DNA of 28,476 nt, taken from assembly GCA_045595725.1 (NCBI GenBank), contig JAZOAY010000159.1, positions 1 through 28,476 on the forward strand, written 5' to 3'. The translations under genes and the position numbers were made by a program. The notes under the pieces are model-generated. The model was not told the DNA's origin, searched no databases, and worked only from the letters and a program-made list of their open reading frames with translations. Origin of the DNA: SIG575 sp045595725 (GTDB lineage Bacteria > Bacillota > Clostridia > Oscillospirales > Acutalibacteraceae). This document shows, piece after piece, positions 7,894 through 16,287 of this stretch (within the stretch, counting starts at the first letter, position 1; each line of letters opens with the position of its first letter).

Positions 7894-10551
7894 ATGAAAA
7901 AAACAAACAAACTTATAAGCATATTGCTTGCAGTAGTAATGCTCCTTACAATTATGCCGATGAATTTATCGGTATCAGCATCATCTGATACGGACTATGT
8001 CGCTTCCGTAACCGACAAGGACGGCAACCTTATCGGCAATTATAAAACCTTTGAAGAAGCTGTTACAGCTGCAAAGGCAAACCCAAACAGTACACTTAAG
8101 TTATTAGACAATGCTGAAGGTTGTTATGTCAAAGTTAGTTCTCCGTTCACTCTGGACCTGAACGGCTATACACTTGATATGGGTAGCAAAAACTTTGACT
8201 TGGGTTCAGTAATCGAAGGCTATGACTGTCATTTGACTGTGACTGATAATTCCAAAACAAAAACAGGAAAAATCACAAGTGCGTCTTATTCCGGTGTGTT
8301 TTTTGTAGGTTATTCAGAGTCTCCCGGAAAGCTTACTGTTCTTAACGGCACTGTAGAATATAATAATGAATTTGGTGGTGTTGTTAAATTAGATAATAGA
8401 GGTGCAGCTGAAATAAAGGGTGGCACTTTCAAGAACAATAAAGGTGCCGAGTTTTATATCAACAATTGGAGTGATAACTTTGAGGGCTCAGTTGATATCA
8501 TCGGTGGCACTTTCCCTGATAGTTTTGAGATGAAGGTACATTCATCTGATTACACAAGTACAGAAAATTATCTTGCAGATTTACTTGCTGATGGTTGTTT
8601 CTATCGCGATGAAAACGGTAAACTTATTGAAGTTGCAGATGATGCAACAAAAATTGACGGCTACGTTCAGGTGAAGGAATATTTTGCAGCTTCAGTAACA
8701 GATAAGAATGGCAACCTTATTGGCAATTATAAAACTTTTGAAGAATCTCTTGATGCTGCAATGGTAAATGAAAACAGCACACTCACTTTGCTTGATGATG
8801 TTTTCGTTACAGAACTTTGCGAGATCACATCAGGTACTTTCACCATTGATCTTAATGGCAAAACATTGTCCGGAGAAGACACTTATATAAATATACTTAG
8901 CCCGGTAGTTCTGACTATTACAGATAGTGACGAAAACGGCACAATTGAAATAAATTATGACGCTGGTTCTTGCATTTATAATAACGGCAAGCTTACTGTA
9001 GAAAAGGTTACAATAAAGGGTGCACGCGGTATTGACAACAGAGGCATTTGTACCCTGAATGGCATCACAATTGAAGTTAATGACAGAGAGGCGCTTTCAA
9101 ATAACGGTACAGTTTATATTTATAATAGTGTATTGAAAAGCGAAAAGGATAATGCTATAATCAATAATCCCGATGCAACACTCTATGTCTACGACAGTAA
9201 ACTGACCGGTGAAATTGGTATAACAAATCACGGCACAGCATATGTTTACAACTGCGAAATCAAAGGTACATACTATGCAGCATTGAACCTGCTCAGTGGC
9301 ACTATTGAAGTAACAGGCAGCAGCTTAAGCGGTACAGACCTTCCATATGGCAACTACAGTGGCACACCCTATGGTGAATGGACAGTTTGCCGCTATGACG
9401 GAGTAACACTTATTTTCAAAGATAGCGAGTTCCCCAACGGCTTTGTGGTTAATAATATATCCGCACACACCTTCCTCGCAGAGGGTTATCACTTCCGTGA
9501 TGCAGACGGTAATATTATTAACCTTACAGAAGATCAGAGAATAATCGACGGCTATGTAAAGGTAACAAAAGGTGCTGACCTTGAAAAAGAAGCGGTTATC
9601 ACTCTTGACAGGACAGAGTTTGTCTATAACGGTGAAGAAATTAAGCCAACAGTTACCGTAACAGTAGGCGGTAAGGCTCTTATTGAAGGCAAAGATTATA
9701 CAATTTCATTCAGCAACAATACAAACGCAGGTACAGCAACCGTAACAATAAAAGCTATCGGTCAGACGGCGGGTGGTATCGCAGGAGAGGGCAACGTAAA
9801 TATCGGAAACTCTTCTAATGACGATGCAATTGACGCAGGTAATTATACAGGCGAGATTACAAAAGAATTTATAATAATTCCCGTAACAGTTGATATAATC
9901 TGGTCTGAAACAACAGAGTTTGAATTTGACGGAAATCCTCACTCTGTAACTGCAACTTACGTTGATGTGAACGGTGAAGTTGTTAATGCGGTAGTTGAAA
10001 ACGGTACAAACACAAAACCCGGCAAACACACAGCAACTGCTCAGATAACTGACGCAAACTATGTGGCAAGTGAAGAAACAACATCAGTCGATTATGAAAT
10101 CAGGGGCAAAGTTACTCTCAACGGAACTGTTACAACATTCCTTTCGGAAACTGATGAGATAACACTCACTCTCATAAAAGCTGACGATACAGATATAGCT
10201 TATGAAACAGTTGTAACAGGCAATTCAGCAGACTATGTTTTTGATGGTCTTATTGAAGGAACGTATATTCTCACAGTTTCAAAGAACAATCATGCGACAA
10301 GGACCTATGAAGTTGTTGTCGATGCAGAAGGTGTTTCTCAGAATGTAAAAATCCATCTTCTCGGTGATATCAACGGTGACGGAAAGATTAACACTCCGGA
10401 TGTTGCTTTTGCCAATGCCCATGCAAAGGGAATAAAGGCTCTTGAAAGCTATGAATTCAGTTGCGCAGATATAAGCGGTGATGGTAAAGTAAATACAATT
10501 GACGTTGCAAAAATGAATGCCCACGCAAAAGGTATTGCAACAATCTGGTAA
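7894..10551 (+). CDS. Secreted beta-helix/MBG-domain dockerin protein (885 aa)
   Basis: Start follows an AAGGAG site. Residues 1-30 are a signal peptide. Residues 35-262 and 265-560 are two copies of one unit: each opens with ASVTDKxGNLIGNYKTFEE, continues with a Gly/Asn-rich parallel beta-helix-like stretch (DLNGYTL or DLNGKTL, LTVLNGT or LTVEKVT, IKGGTFKNN), and closes with GCFYRDENGK...IDGYVQV or GYHFRDADGN...IDGYVKV. Residues 565-735 are MBG/YDG-like Ig-type repeats (FVYNGEEIKPTVTVTVGG, FEFDGNPHSVTATY). Residues 738-823 are a beta-sandwich module and 824-885 a dockerin with two good calcium loops (DINGDGKINTPD, DISGDGKVNTID). No catalytic residues are recognised; a passive adhesin or glycan-binding role is likelier than an enzyme, although beta-helices also occur in polysaccharide lyases. 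It lies 43 bases after the nucleotidase with no terminator between, so it is probably co-transcribed. Confidence 0.85.
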   Translation: MKKTNKLISILLAVVMLLTIMPMNLSVSASSDTDYVASVTDKDGNLIGNYKTFEEAVTAAKANPNSTLKLLDNAEGCYVKVSSPFTLDLNGYTLDMGSKNFDLGSVIEGYDCHLTVTDNSKTKTGKITSASYSGVFFVGYSESPGKLTVLNGTVEYNNEFGGVVKLDNRGAAEIKGGTFKNNKGAEFYINNWSDNFEGSVDIIGGTFPDSFEMKVHSSDYTSTENYLADLLADGCFYRDENGKLIEVADDATKIDGYVQVKEYFAASVTDKNGNLIGNYKTFEESLDAAMVNENSTLTLLDDVFVTELCEITSGTFTIDLNGKTLSGEDTYINILSPVVLTITDSDENGTIEINYDAGSCIYNNGKLTVEKVTIKGARGIDNRGICTLNGITIEVNDREALSNNGTVYIYNSVLKSEKDNAIINNPDATLYVYDSKLTGEIGITNHGTAYVYNCEIKGTYYAALNLLSGTIEVTGSSLSGTDLPYGNYSGTPYGEWTVCRYDGVTLIFKDSEFPNGFVVNNISAHTFLAEGYHFRDADGNIINLTEDQRIIDGYVKVTKGADLEKEAVITLDRTEFVYNGEEIKPTVTVTVGGKALIEGKDYTISFSNNTNAGTATVTIKAIGQTAGGIAGEGNVNIGNSSNDDAIDAGNYTGEITKEFIIIPVTVDIIWSETTEFEFDGNPHSVTATYVDVNGEVVNAVVENGTNTKPGKHTATAQITDANYVASEETTSVDYEIRGKVTLNGTVTTFLSETDEITLTLIKADDTDIAYETVVTGNSADYVFDGLIEGTYILTVSKNNHATRTYEVVVDAEGVSQNVKIHLLGDINGDGKINTPDVAFANAHAKGIKALESYEFSCADISGDGKVNTIDVAKMNAHAKGIATIW
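8001..8746 (+). repeat. Intragenic duplication: opening motif of the two beta-helix units
   Basis: Bases 8001-8058 and 8689-8746 encode nearly the same 19-residue opening (ASVTDKxGNLIGNYKTFEE) and remain alike at DNA level, sharing stretches such as GGCAACCTTAT and GGCAATTATAAAAC. Most differences fall in third codon positions, as expected for an older duplication under selection. Confidence 0.75.
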
Positions 10552-10624
10552 TTAAGAAAACAGCAGAGGCTGTAAAAAACATAATCTTTGAAAAGCGAAT
10601 ATAATCAGGTGTTTGAAGAAAATT

Positions 10625-10667
10625 AAATGCATCAGAAGTTTTAATTTAAACTTCTGATGCATTTTTC
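10625..10667 (+). terminator. Rho-independent terminator of the nucleotidase-dockerin operon
   Basis: A perfect 17-bp stem (10625-10641 with 10648-10664), loop TAATTT, is followed by a T run. It lies 73 bases after the dockerin gene stop codon. Confidence 0.9.
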
Positions 10668-10826
10668 GTTTTATGTTTAGAATTTATTTATGACCTACCT
10701 TGTCATTTTGTTGTCATTCTCGAGCATTAGTAAAGTATCTCAAAATGGCAACATATAAATCAATTCCAAACGAGATTCTTCACTTAGTTCAATATTACAT
10801 GTTTGCAATTATAATTTATCACATAA
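10668..10826. other. Unassigned intergenic stretch between convergent genes
   Basis: Together with the flanking terminators this is part of a 321-base gene-free gap (10552-10872). I see no credible ORF, RNA fold or promoter here. The only regularity is TTGTCATT occurring twice (10700-10707 and 10711-10718), 11 bases apart. Confidence 0.6.
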
Positions 10827-10867
10827 AAAATCGACAGAGGTTTCATCGTGAAACTTCTGTCGATTTT
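10827..10867 (-). terminator. Terminator of the DUF4091 gene
   Basis: A 19-bp stem (10827-10845 with 10849-10867, one G-U pair) with a three-base loop. Read on the minus strand it is followed by a run of six T. It begins six bases after the stop codon of the minus-strand gene. Confidence 0.88.
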
Positions 10868-10872
10868 AATTA

Positions 10873-12504
10873 TTATATCAGTTCTTTTATTTTGTTGTTG
10901 ATTTCTTCTCTCTTTTCAAAATGCCATTTTTCACTTCTCGGATAATCAGTGAATGTAAGATTGAATTTTTCTCCACCATTTTCTTCAAGAATCTGAAGAA
11001 CTTTCTCTTTACCTGATAATTTTTCAAGTAACTTTAAAGCTCTCATATCCTGAAAAGCTTCGTTCATGGATTTAAGTCTTATTGATGCCCATGCATTTCC
11101 GTCGGGTGCAGGGTAAACTACAAAAGCATCTCCCGATGAGAAAGCACAGTCCGCATCAGTTTCCGCAAAGGGGTCAACAGGTCTTACGGAAAGCTGAGTG
11201 AAATAGAAATTGTATCCCCAATGGAGGAAACCTTTTACGTCATATTTGTAAAGTTGCATGCCGAACACTCGTGTTCTCTGCAAAGGCATTGAAAAAAATC
11301 TGTTTGAATAATAGTTGTCAGTAGGACCGCAACAGTAATATGTCCATAATTCAGGAACTTTGCCGGCAAAATCCTCGATGTGTGCTTCCGAGGGAATGGG
11401 CAGCGGTACATAACCTTTTTCATAGAAAGCAAAATCGGAAAGTGCATCAATTATTTTGAATTTTTTGCCGAAAAGCTTATTAATCAGTTTGCTGTGTTTT
11501 CCGTAAACTTCAAGGTCCTCATCACCGGGTTCATCAGAAACATGGAAATAGCATCTGTCAGCAATGCCTTCATTTTCAAGAAACTCAGTCAGACAAGGTG
11601 CAAGAGACGATAAAAATTCTTCATATTCTTTTCCTGTTGAGTCAGTTTCCCATCCGAAAATCCTTTTTTCTTCACCGTCAACTTCAGCAATGATTTTCGG
11701 TGCATGGAGTGCTCCCCATTGAGTAAAAAGGTGAGACATTTCAAAATATTTTATGCCGTTTTCAAGGCACATATCAACCCATTTTTTCAGATTATCAAAA
11801 TTGAATTCATAACCTGCTTCTGTTTTCTTTACTCCTACTAACTGAACAGTCAGTCTTTCAGTGCCGATTTTTGTATCAAGAGGCGGTGTAAAAAGGGGAG
11901 TAAGAATAAAGTTCATACCATGCTCAGCTGCGGTTTTTACAAAGTTTTCTGTAATTCTCCAGAATTCATCGCTGAAAACGGGAACCTTATAATATGTTGC
12001 AAGGCTGTCACAGTGGAACCAGTTCGTGTAAATAAGCTCCTGCTCGGGAAGGTCAGCGTCAATTATGTCGATTGTTAATTTTTCTTTGCAGAAAACTTCG
12101 TTTTCATCATTTCTGATACCGATTTCAATTTCATGTTTTCCGGGAGTGAGGTTTTCTCCCTCAACGTAAAAACTGAACCATGTATCCTTTGGTATTCTGA
12201 AAGTTTCACCGCAATATGGTCTGAGGATATCGGGGTAAAGTCCCGGTGTTTTTCTCAGGTAATAATCGTCACCGTCACCATCAACAGGTTTTATTGATGG
12301 TGCTGAAAGAACTCTGAAAATACTCAGTTTTTCAGATGTTTCAAAGCAAAGGTCGCAGATGCTTTCGTCACTTGAAAAAGCAAACTGAAAAGCAACTTTT
12401 TCATTTTTAAAAGCAGATATTTCTTTGATTTCAGTATAATTTTTCGGTTCTTCATCGTGAAAAACTTTTGCCATTGAAGATAAGATATAAGTTTTTAAAG
12501 CCAT
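10873..12504 (-). CDS. DUF4091 protein, GH123-like putative glycoside hydrolase
   Basis: A 543-aa protein without a signal peptide, so cytoplasmic. I chose the ATG at 12504 because AAAGGA lies about 8 bases before it; an in-frame ATG at 12534 would place that site inside the coding region. The N-terminal ~150 residues are beta-rich (FSFYVEGENLTPGKHEIEI). The middle is TIM-barrel-like, and HVSDEP (D324-E325) matches the adjacent Asp-Glu catalytic pair of GH123 beta-N-acetylgalactosaminidases. The C-terminal DUF4091 signature is GFLHWGYNFY, then DAFVVYPAPDG and SIRLKSMNEAFQDMRAL. Known GH123 enzymes cleave beta-GalNAc from glycosphingolipid glycans by substrate-assisted catalysis, but most DUF4091 proteins are uncharacterised, so the substrate is open. 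Divergent from the GH13 gene, with its own promoter and terminator. Confidence 0.82.
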   Translation of the reverse strand: MALKTYILSSMAKVFHDEEPKNYTEIKEISAFKNEKVAFQFAFSSDESICDLCFETSEKLSIFRVLSAPSIKPVDGDGDDYYLRKTPGLYPDILRPYCGETFRIPKDTWFSFYVEGENLTPGKHEIEIGIRNDENEVFCKEKLTIDIIDADLPEQELIYTNWFHCDSLATYYKVPVFSDEFWRITENFVKTAAEHGMNFILTPLFTPPLDTKIGTERLTVQLVGVKKTEAGYEFNFDNLKKWVDMCLENGIKYFEMSHLFTQWGALHAPKIIAEVDGEEKRIFGWETDSTGKEYEEFLSSLAPCLTEFLENEGIADRCYFHVSDEPGDEDLEVYGKHSKLINKLFGKKFKIIDALSDFAFYEKGYVPLPIPSEAHIEDFAGKVPELWTYYCCGPTDNYYSNRFFSMPLQRTRVFGMQLYKYDVKGFLHWGYNFYFTQLSVRPVDPFAETDADCAFSSGDAFVVYPAPDGNAWASIRLKSMNEAFQDMRALKLLEKLSGKEKVLQILEENGGEKFNLTFTDYPRSEKWHFEKREEINNKIKELI

Positions 12505-12524
12505 AAAATCACATCCTTTTGATA

Positions 12525-12553
12525 AATATATCATACATAAAAATGTATTTCAA
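12525..12553 (-). promoter_or_regulatory. Promoter of the DUF4091 gene
   Basis: On the minus strand: TTGAAA (12553-12548), a 17-bp spacer, and TATATT (12530-12525), 20 bases before the chosen start codon. Confidence 0.72.
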
Positions 12554-12629
12554 TATTTTTTGAAAAAATAGGTTTATTTGAAATGCTTTTTTCAAAGAAT
12601 AGATATATTGAAGAAAAGGAGAATTTTAC

Positions 12630-14510
12630 ATGGATAACTTAAACAGAATTCTTGAAATTCTTGATAAAAACGAAGATAAAGTAATAGAAAAATATAAAAT
12701 TCCCTATTGTTGGAATTATGTGGGTGCGGAGTTTGAAAAAGCCGATGTTCATGGTGAAATACTTGTAAATTCACGAACTTTTTTTAAAAAGGCAATTGAA
12801 AATATATTATCATCAAAGAAAACCAAAAATGAAGAAAACCTGTCCTTTTATTCCTTAATGGTAAGATGTTTTTCTGCATGGGACCACGGAAAAGGTTATG
12901 AAAGCGGCACTTTTCTAAAAACAATTGCTCTTCTTCCTCTTATTAAAGAAATGGGATTTAACGGGATTTATTTTCTGCCTGTATTTGAATTGTCACGTGA
13001 AAATAAAAAAGGTGAACTTTCTTCACCTTATGCTATCAGAAATATAATGGGTTTTGACAAAGAACTTCACGACTCACACCTTGACGGAATGACATTGGAG
13101 GAAGAATTTTCCGCTTTGTGCGAAGCATGTCATAAACTTCAGATGAAAATTGTACTTGATTTTGCATTCAGGACAGCATCACGTGACAGCGTGTTGTGTG
13201 AAACACATCCCGATTGGTTTTATTGGGTTAAAAATCATTCTTTACTCACATTCAAATCACCCCGTTGTGATGAGTTGGGACATACGGTTGTGACAACAAA
13301 AAATGTAAAACAACTTTATAAATCTGAAAGCATGATACCTTTCGGTGAAAGCTTCACATTTTCTCCTGATATGAAAGCAGTTAATCAATTCATGGAAGAC
13401 GGAGAAAACTTTCATCAACAATGCTCATCTCATCTTGGTATTTCCGTAATGCCCGGTTTTGCGGATACAATCAATGACCCCCAGCCACCGTGGAGTGACG
13501 TTACGTTTCTGAAATATTATTTTGATAACACGGAAAATGTAAAGAAAAAATTCGGTGAAAATTATCCGCCAATGATTGCACAGGACGGAATAAAGTGCAG
13601 CGTTTTCAAAGGCGAAAAGCCGAATACAGAACTATGGAATTATGTAAGAAGTGTAATTCCTCACTATATGGAAAAATACTCAATTGACGGTGCAAGAATT
13701 GATATGGCACATGCATTGCCTGAAGAATTGACTGAAATGATAATTTCTGACATCAAAAAGAAAAACAAGAATTTTCTTCTGTGGTCAGAGGAATTCAATA
13801 ATTCTTTTTCAACAGAACTAAAAAAAGCGGGATATAGCTTCTATACAGGCGGTATATGGGATTTATGGAGTGAAGAAAGATATACGGGTATGAATTTCAA
13901 TAAACGTCTTTGTGAGTGCATTTCGGGAGAAATTCCGTCAGTTTCCTGCACTGAGAATGCAGATACACCGAGAAGTATGTATACTATGGGACTTCTTAAA
14001 TGTATGGCAGCTTCTGTTGTGACTGCACTTTTGCCCAATACGGTGTATTTTATCAACAATGCTCAGGAATTTGCTGAAAAACAGCCTATGAATCTCGGAC
14101 TTAACAATACGGAAGAAGGTAGATTTGTCCTGCCTAAAAAACATCCTCTCTACGGAAAACTTGCTTTCTTTGATAGATATTATTTTGATTGGAAAAACAG
14201 AAAGCACATGTTTGAAGCAATAAAACAGGCATTGTTCCTCAGAAAAAAATACTCCGATGTCTTGTGCGACATTAATAACTATGATATGAAACAGTTAAAA
14301 ACTTCATCAGAAATTACCGTGATTTGCGGTTGGAACGGTAAGAAAGGATACCTTCTTCTTTTTAACAGGGGAACAGAAGAAATTAAAATGTACGCAAAAA
14401 AATGTGTGCCTCAGGAAGCGGCTCTCGGTCAATGTATCTACGGTTGTGAAAACAAAGATGTACTTTATCCAAACTCAGTAATCGTATATGATTTAGAAAA
14501 GAAAAAATAA
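12630..14510 (+). CDS. Cytoplasmic GH13 alpha-amylase-family enzyme
   Basis: A 626-aa protein with no signal peptide; start preceded by AAGGAG. GH13 barrel motifs are present: region I as LDFAFRTASRDS (about 176-187), region II as DGARIDMAH with the likely nucleophile D358, region III as LLWSEEF with the acid/base E387 or E388, and region IV as TENADTPR with D445. The usual histidine of the NHD triplet in region IV is alanine here. Such enzymes hydrolyse or transfer alpha-glucosyl units; the N-terminal helical stretch and the RTASRDS motif resemble GlgE-like or unassigned GH13 members more than secreted amylases, so the substrate (maltodextrin, trehalose-like or other alpha-glucoside) is uncertain. 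Divergent from the DUF4091 gene. TTGAAA at 12578-12583 with an AT-rich -10 near 12600-12607 is a possible promoter. melA follows after 84 bases with its own promoter. Confidence 0.85.
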   Translation: MDNLNRILEILDKNEDKVIEKYKIPYCWNYVGAEFEKADVHGEILVNSRTFFKKAIENILSSKKTKNEENLSFYSLMVRCFSAWDHGKGYESGTFLKTIALLPLIKEMGFNGIYFLPVFELSRENKKGELSSPYAIRNIMGFDKELHDSHLDGMTLEEEFSALCEACHKLQMKIVLDFAFRTASRDSVLCETHPDWFYWVKNHSLLTFKSPRCDELGHTVVTTKNVKQLYKSESMIPFGESFTFSPDMKAVNQFMEDGENFHQQCSSHLGISVMPGFADTINDPQPPWSDVTFLKYYFDNTENVKKKFGENYPPMIAQDGIKCSVFKGEKPNTELWNYVRSVIPHYMEKYSIDGARIDMAHALPEELTEMIISDIKKKNKNFLLWSEEFNNSFSTELKKAGYSFYTGGIWDLWSEERYTGMNFNKRLCECISGEIPSVSCTENADTPRSMYTMGLLKCMAASVVTALLPNTVYFINNAQEFAEKQPMNLGLNNTEEGRFVLPKKHPLYGKLAFFDRYYFDWKNRKHMFEAIKQALFLRKKYSDVLCDINNYDMKQLKTSSEITVICGWNGKKGYLLLFNRGTEEIKMYAKKCVPQEAALGQCIYGCENKDVLYPNSVIVYDLEKKK

Positions 14511-14533
14511 TTTGACAAAATTTTCAAAAACCC

Positions 14534-14562
14534 TTGACGATTTGCTTGGAAAATTATATATT
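14534..14562 (+). promoter_or_regulatory. Promoter of melA
   Basis: TTGACG (14534-14539), a 17-bp spacer, TATATT (14557-14562). A second TTGACA at 14512-14517 lacks a well-spaced -10 box. The GGAGGG ribosome binding site lies at 14582-14587. Confidence 0.7.
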
Positions 14563-14594
14563 TTATATAACACCAAATATTGGAGGGATTTATT

Positions 14595-15932
14595 ATGAAA
14601 ATTACGTTCATGGGTGCAGGCAGCACCGTATTCGCAAGAAATGTTATCGGTGACTGTATGTGTACACCTTGCCTGAGAGATGCAGAATTTGCACTCTATG
14701 ATATTGATGCTCAGCGTCTTAAAGACTCTGAAATCATTCTCAATGCTATCAATGCAAATGTTAATGAAAACAGAGCAAAAATTACAACTCATCTTGGCGT
14801 TGAAAACAGAAAAGAAGCACTCAGAGGTGCAAAATTCGTTGTCAATGCAATTCAGGTTGGTCTTTATGACCCTTGTACCATTACTGACTTTGAAATTCCT
14901 AAAAAATACGGTCTTCGTCAGACGATCGCAGATACTCTCGGAATCGGCGGAATTATGAGAGGACTCAGAACAATTCCTGTTCTTGCTGATTTTGCTGCTG
15001 ACATGGAAGAAGTTTGTCCTGATGCATGGTTCCTCAACTACACAAATCCCATGGCAATTCTTACAGGCTTCATGACAAGATACACAGGTGTTAAGACTAT
15101 CGGTCTTTGCCACAGTGTTCAGACATGTTTAAGAGACCTTCTCAGAGGTGTTGGCATGGAAGATAAGGTTGAAGGAAGATATGACCTTATTGCAGGTATC
15201 AACCATATGGCATGGCTCCTTGAAATCAAAGATAAAGACGGCAACGACCTTTATCCTGAAATCAAGAAAAGAGCAATTGAAAAGAACGATAAAGCACTTC
15301 TCGGTGAAATCGAAAAACATGGTGACATGGTAAGATATGAATATATCAGAAGACTTGGTTACTACTGCACAGAGTCAAGTGAGCATAACTCGGAATACAA
15401 CATGTTCTTCATCAAGGACAAATATCCTGAAATGATTGAAAAATATAACATTCCTCTTGACGAATATCCCAGACGTTGCGTAAATCAGATTGCAGGATGG
15501 GAAAAAGAGCGTGACAGCATTCTTGCTGACGGCAAAATCACTCACGAAAGATCACATGAATACGCTTCTTATATCATGGAATCAATGGTTACAAATAAAC
15601 CTTACAAAATCGGCGGTAACGTATATAACGGCGGACTTATTGAAAATCTTGATAAAGATGCTTGTGTTGAAGTTCCCTGTCTTATTGATGCAAGCGGTAT
15701 TCATCCCTGCAGAATCGGTAAACTTCCCGTTCAGCTTGCAGCAATGAACATGACAAACATCAATCCTCAGCTTCTCACAATTGAGGCTGCAGTAACACGT
15801 AAGAAAGATGCTATCTATCAGGCAGCAATGCTCGATCCGCACACAGCATCCGAACTTAACATTGACGATATCGTTAAGATGGTTGATGAACTTATTGAGG
15901 TTCACGGTGATTGGCTGCCTAAATATAATTAA
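14595..15932 (+). CDS. melA: GH4 alpha-galactosidase (NAD- and Mn-dependent)
   Basis: A 445-aa cytoplasmic enzyme hydrolysing alpha-galactosides such as melibiose or raffinose-type sugars by the GH4 redox-elimination mechanism. The ATG at 14595 is chosen because GGAGGG lies 7 bases before it; a TTG at 14580 would overlap that site. The N-terminus is a Rossmann NAD-binding fold (ITFMGAGST). ALYDIDAQRL, VVNAIQVG, DFEIPKKYGLRQTIADTLG, NYTNPMA and GLCHSVQ closely follow the MelA branch of GH4. C172 and H204 (GINH) are the metal ligands expected from characterised GH4 structures. The GLCHSVQ and KKYGLRQTIADTLG context argues against the alpha-glucosidase, 6-phospho-glucosidase and galacturonidase branches, though specificity is inferred from sequence alone. 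Its own promoter lies just upstream; the DUF6440-type gene follows after 14 bases. Confidence 0.9.
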   Translation: MKITFMGAGSTVFARNVIGDCMCTPCLRDAEFALYDIDAQRLKDSEIILNAINANVNENRAKITTHLGVENRKEALRGAKFVVNAIQVGLYDPCTITDFEIPKKYGLRQTIADTLGIGGIMRGLRTIPVLADFAADMEEVCPDAWFLNYTNPMAILTGFMTRYTGVKTIGLCHSVQTCLRDLLRGVGMEDKVEGRYDLIAGINHMAWLLEIKDKDGNDLYPEIKKRAIEKNDKALLGEIEKHGDMVRYEYIRRLGYYCTESSEHNSEYNMFFIKDKYPEMIEKYNIPLDEYPRRCVNQIAGWEKERDSILADGKITHERSHEYASYIMESMVTNKPYKIGGNVYNGGLIENLDKDACVEVPCLIDASGIHPCRIGKLPVQLAAMNMTNINPQLLTIEAAVTRKKDAIYQAAMLDPHTASELNIDDIVKMVDELIEVHGDWLPKYN

Positions 15933-15946
15933 CAGAGGTTAATTTG

Positions 15947-16132
15947 ATGGCGAAAAAAGATAACAGATTTGAAAAAGTTTACACCCAGGGTGCTATTGAC
16001 GTGGTAGAAGTCTGGGTTGATAAAGAAACTGGAGTTAATTATCTTTTCCGTGCAAGCGGATATGCAGGTGGTTTTACACCGTTGCTTGACCGAAACGGAA
16101 ATCCTGTAATTTCTCCGATAACAAACGATTAA
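15947..16132 (+). CDS. Small DUF6440-type protein (61 aa)
   Basis: Start is the ATG at 15947 (MAKKDNRFEKVY) with AGAGGTT upstream. The sequence matches the small cytoplasmic DUF6440 family of Firmicutes by its VDKETGVNYLF and SGYAGGFTPLLDRNGNPVI stretches. The function of this family is not known. There is no signal peptide or membrane segment. It lies 14 bases after melA and is followed directly by a strong terminator, so it is the last gene of the melA unit. This may be chance, since members of the family sit in many contexts. The family call is from memory of its conserved motif. Confidence 0.8.
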   Translation: MAKKDNRFEKVYTQGAIDVVEVWVDKETGVNYLFRASGYAGGFTPLLDRNGNPVISPITND

Positions 16133-16136
16133 AAAA

Positions 16137-16171
16137 ACAGCTCCCTTGTGTAAAGGGAGCTGTCATTTTTG
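16137..16171 (+). terminator. Terminator of the melA unit
   Basis: ACAGCTCCCTT (16137-16147) pairs perfectly with AAGGGAGCTGT (16153-16163), loop of five bases, followed by CATTTTT. Confidence 0.92.
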
Positions 16172-16287
16172 TAAAAAATGACTGACGGATTATTATAAGG
16201 CCTTCAACCCACAGTTGAAAAAAGTCATCTGATATGTTATTGTTAAAGTGTGATATTTGTGTTAACATGTGGGCAGAGGTGATAATC

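Noticed and set aside
10700..10945. Plus-strand 81-aa open frame between the convergent genes
   Set aside because: No ribosome binding site; it runs through a terminator hairpin into the antisense strand of the DUF4091 gene, and its composition is not protein-like.
14493..15113. Minus-strand open frame of 206 aa over the start of melA
   Set aside because: It is antisense to the conserved GH4 N-terminus and covers the melA promoter. The Cys- and Ser-rich translation matches no family.
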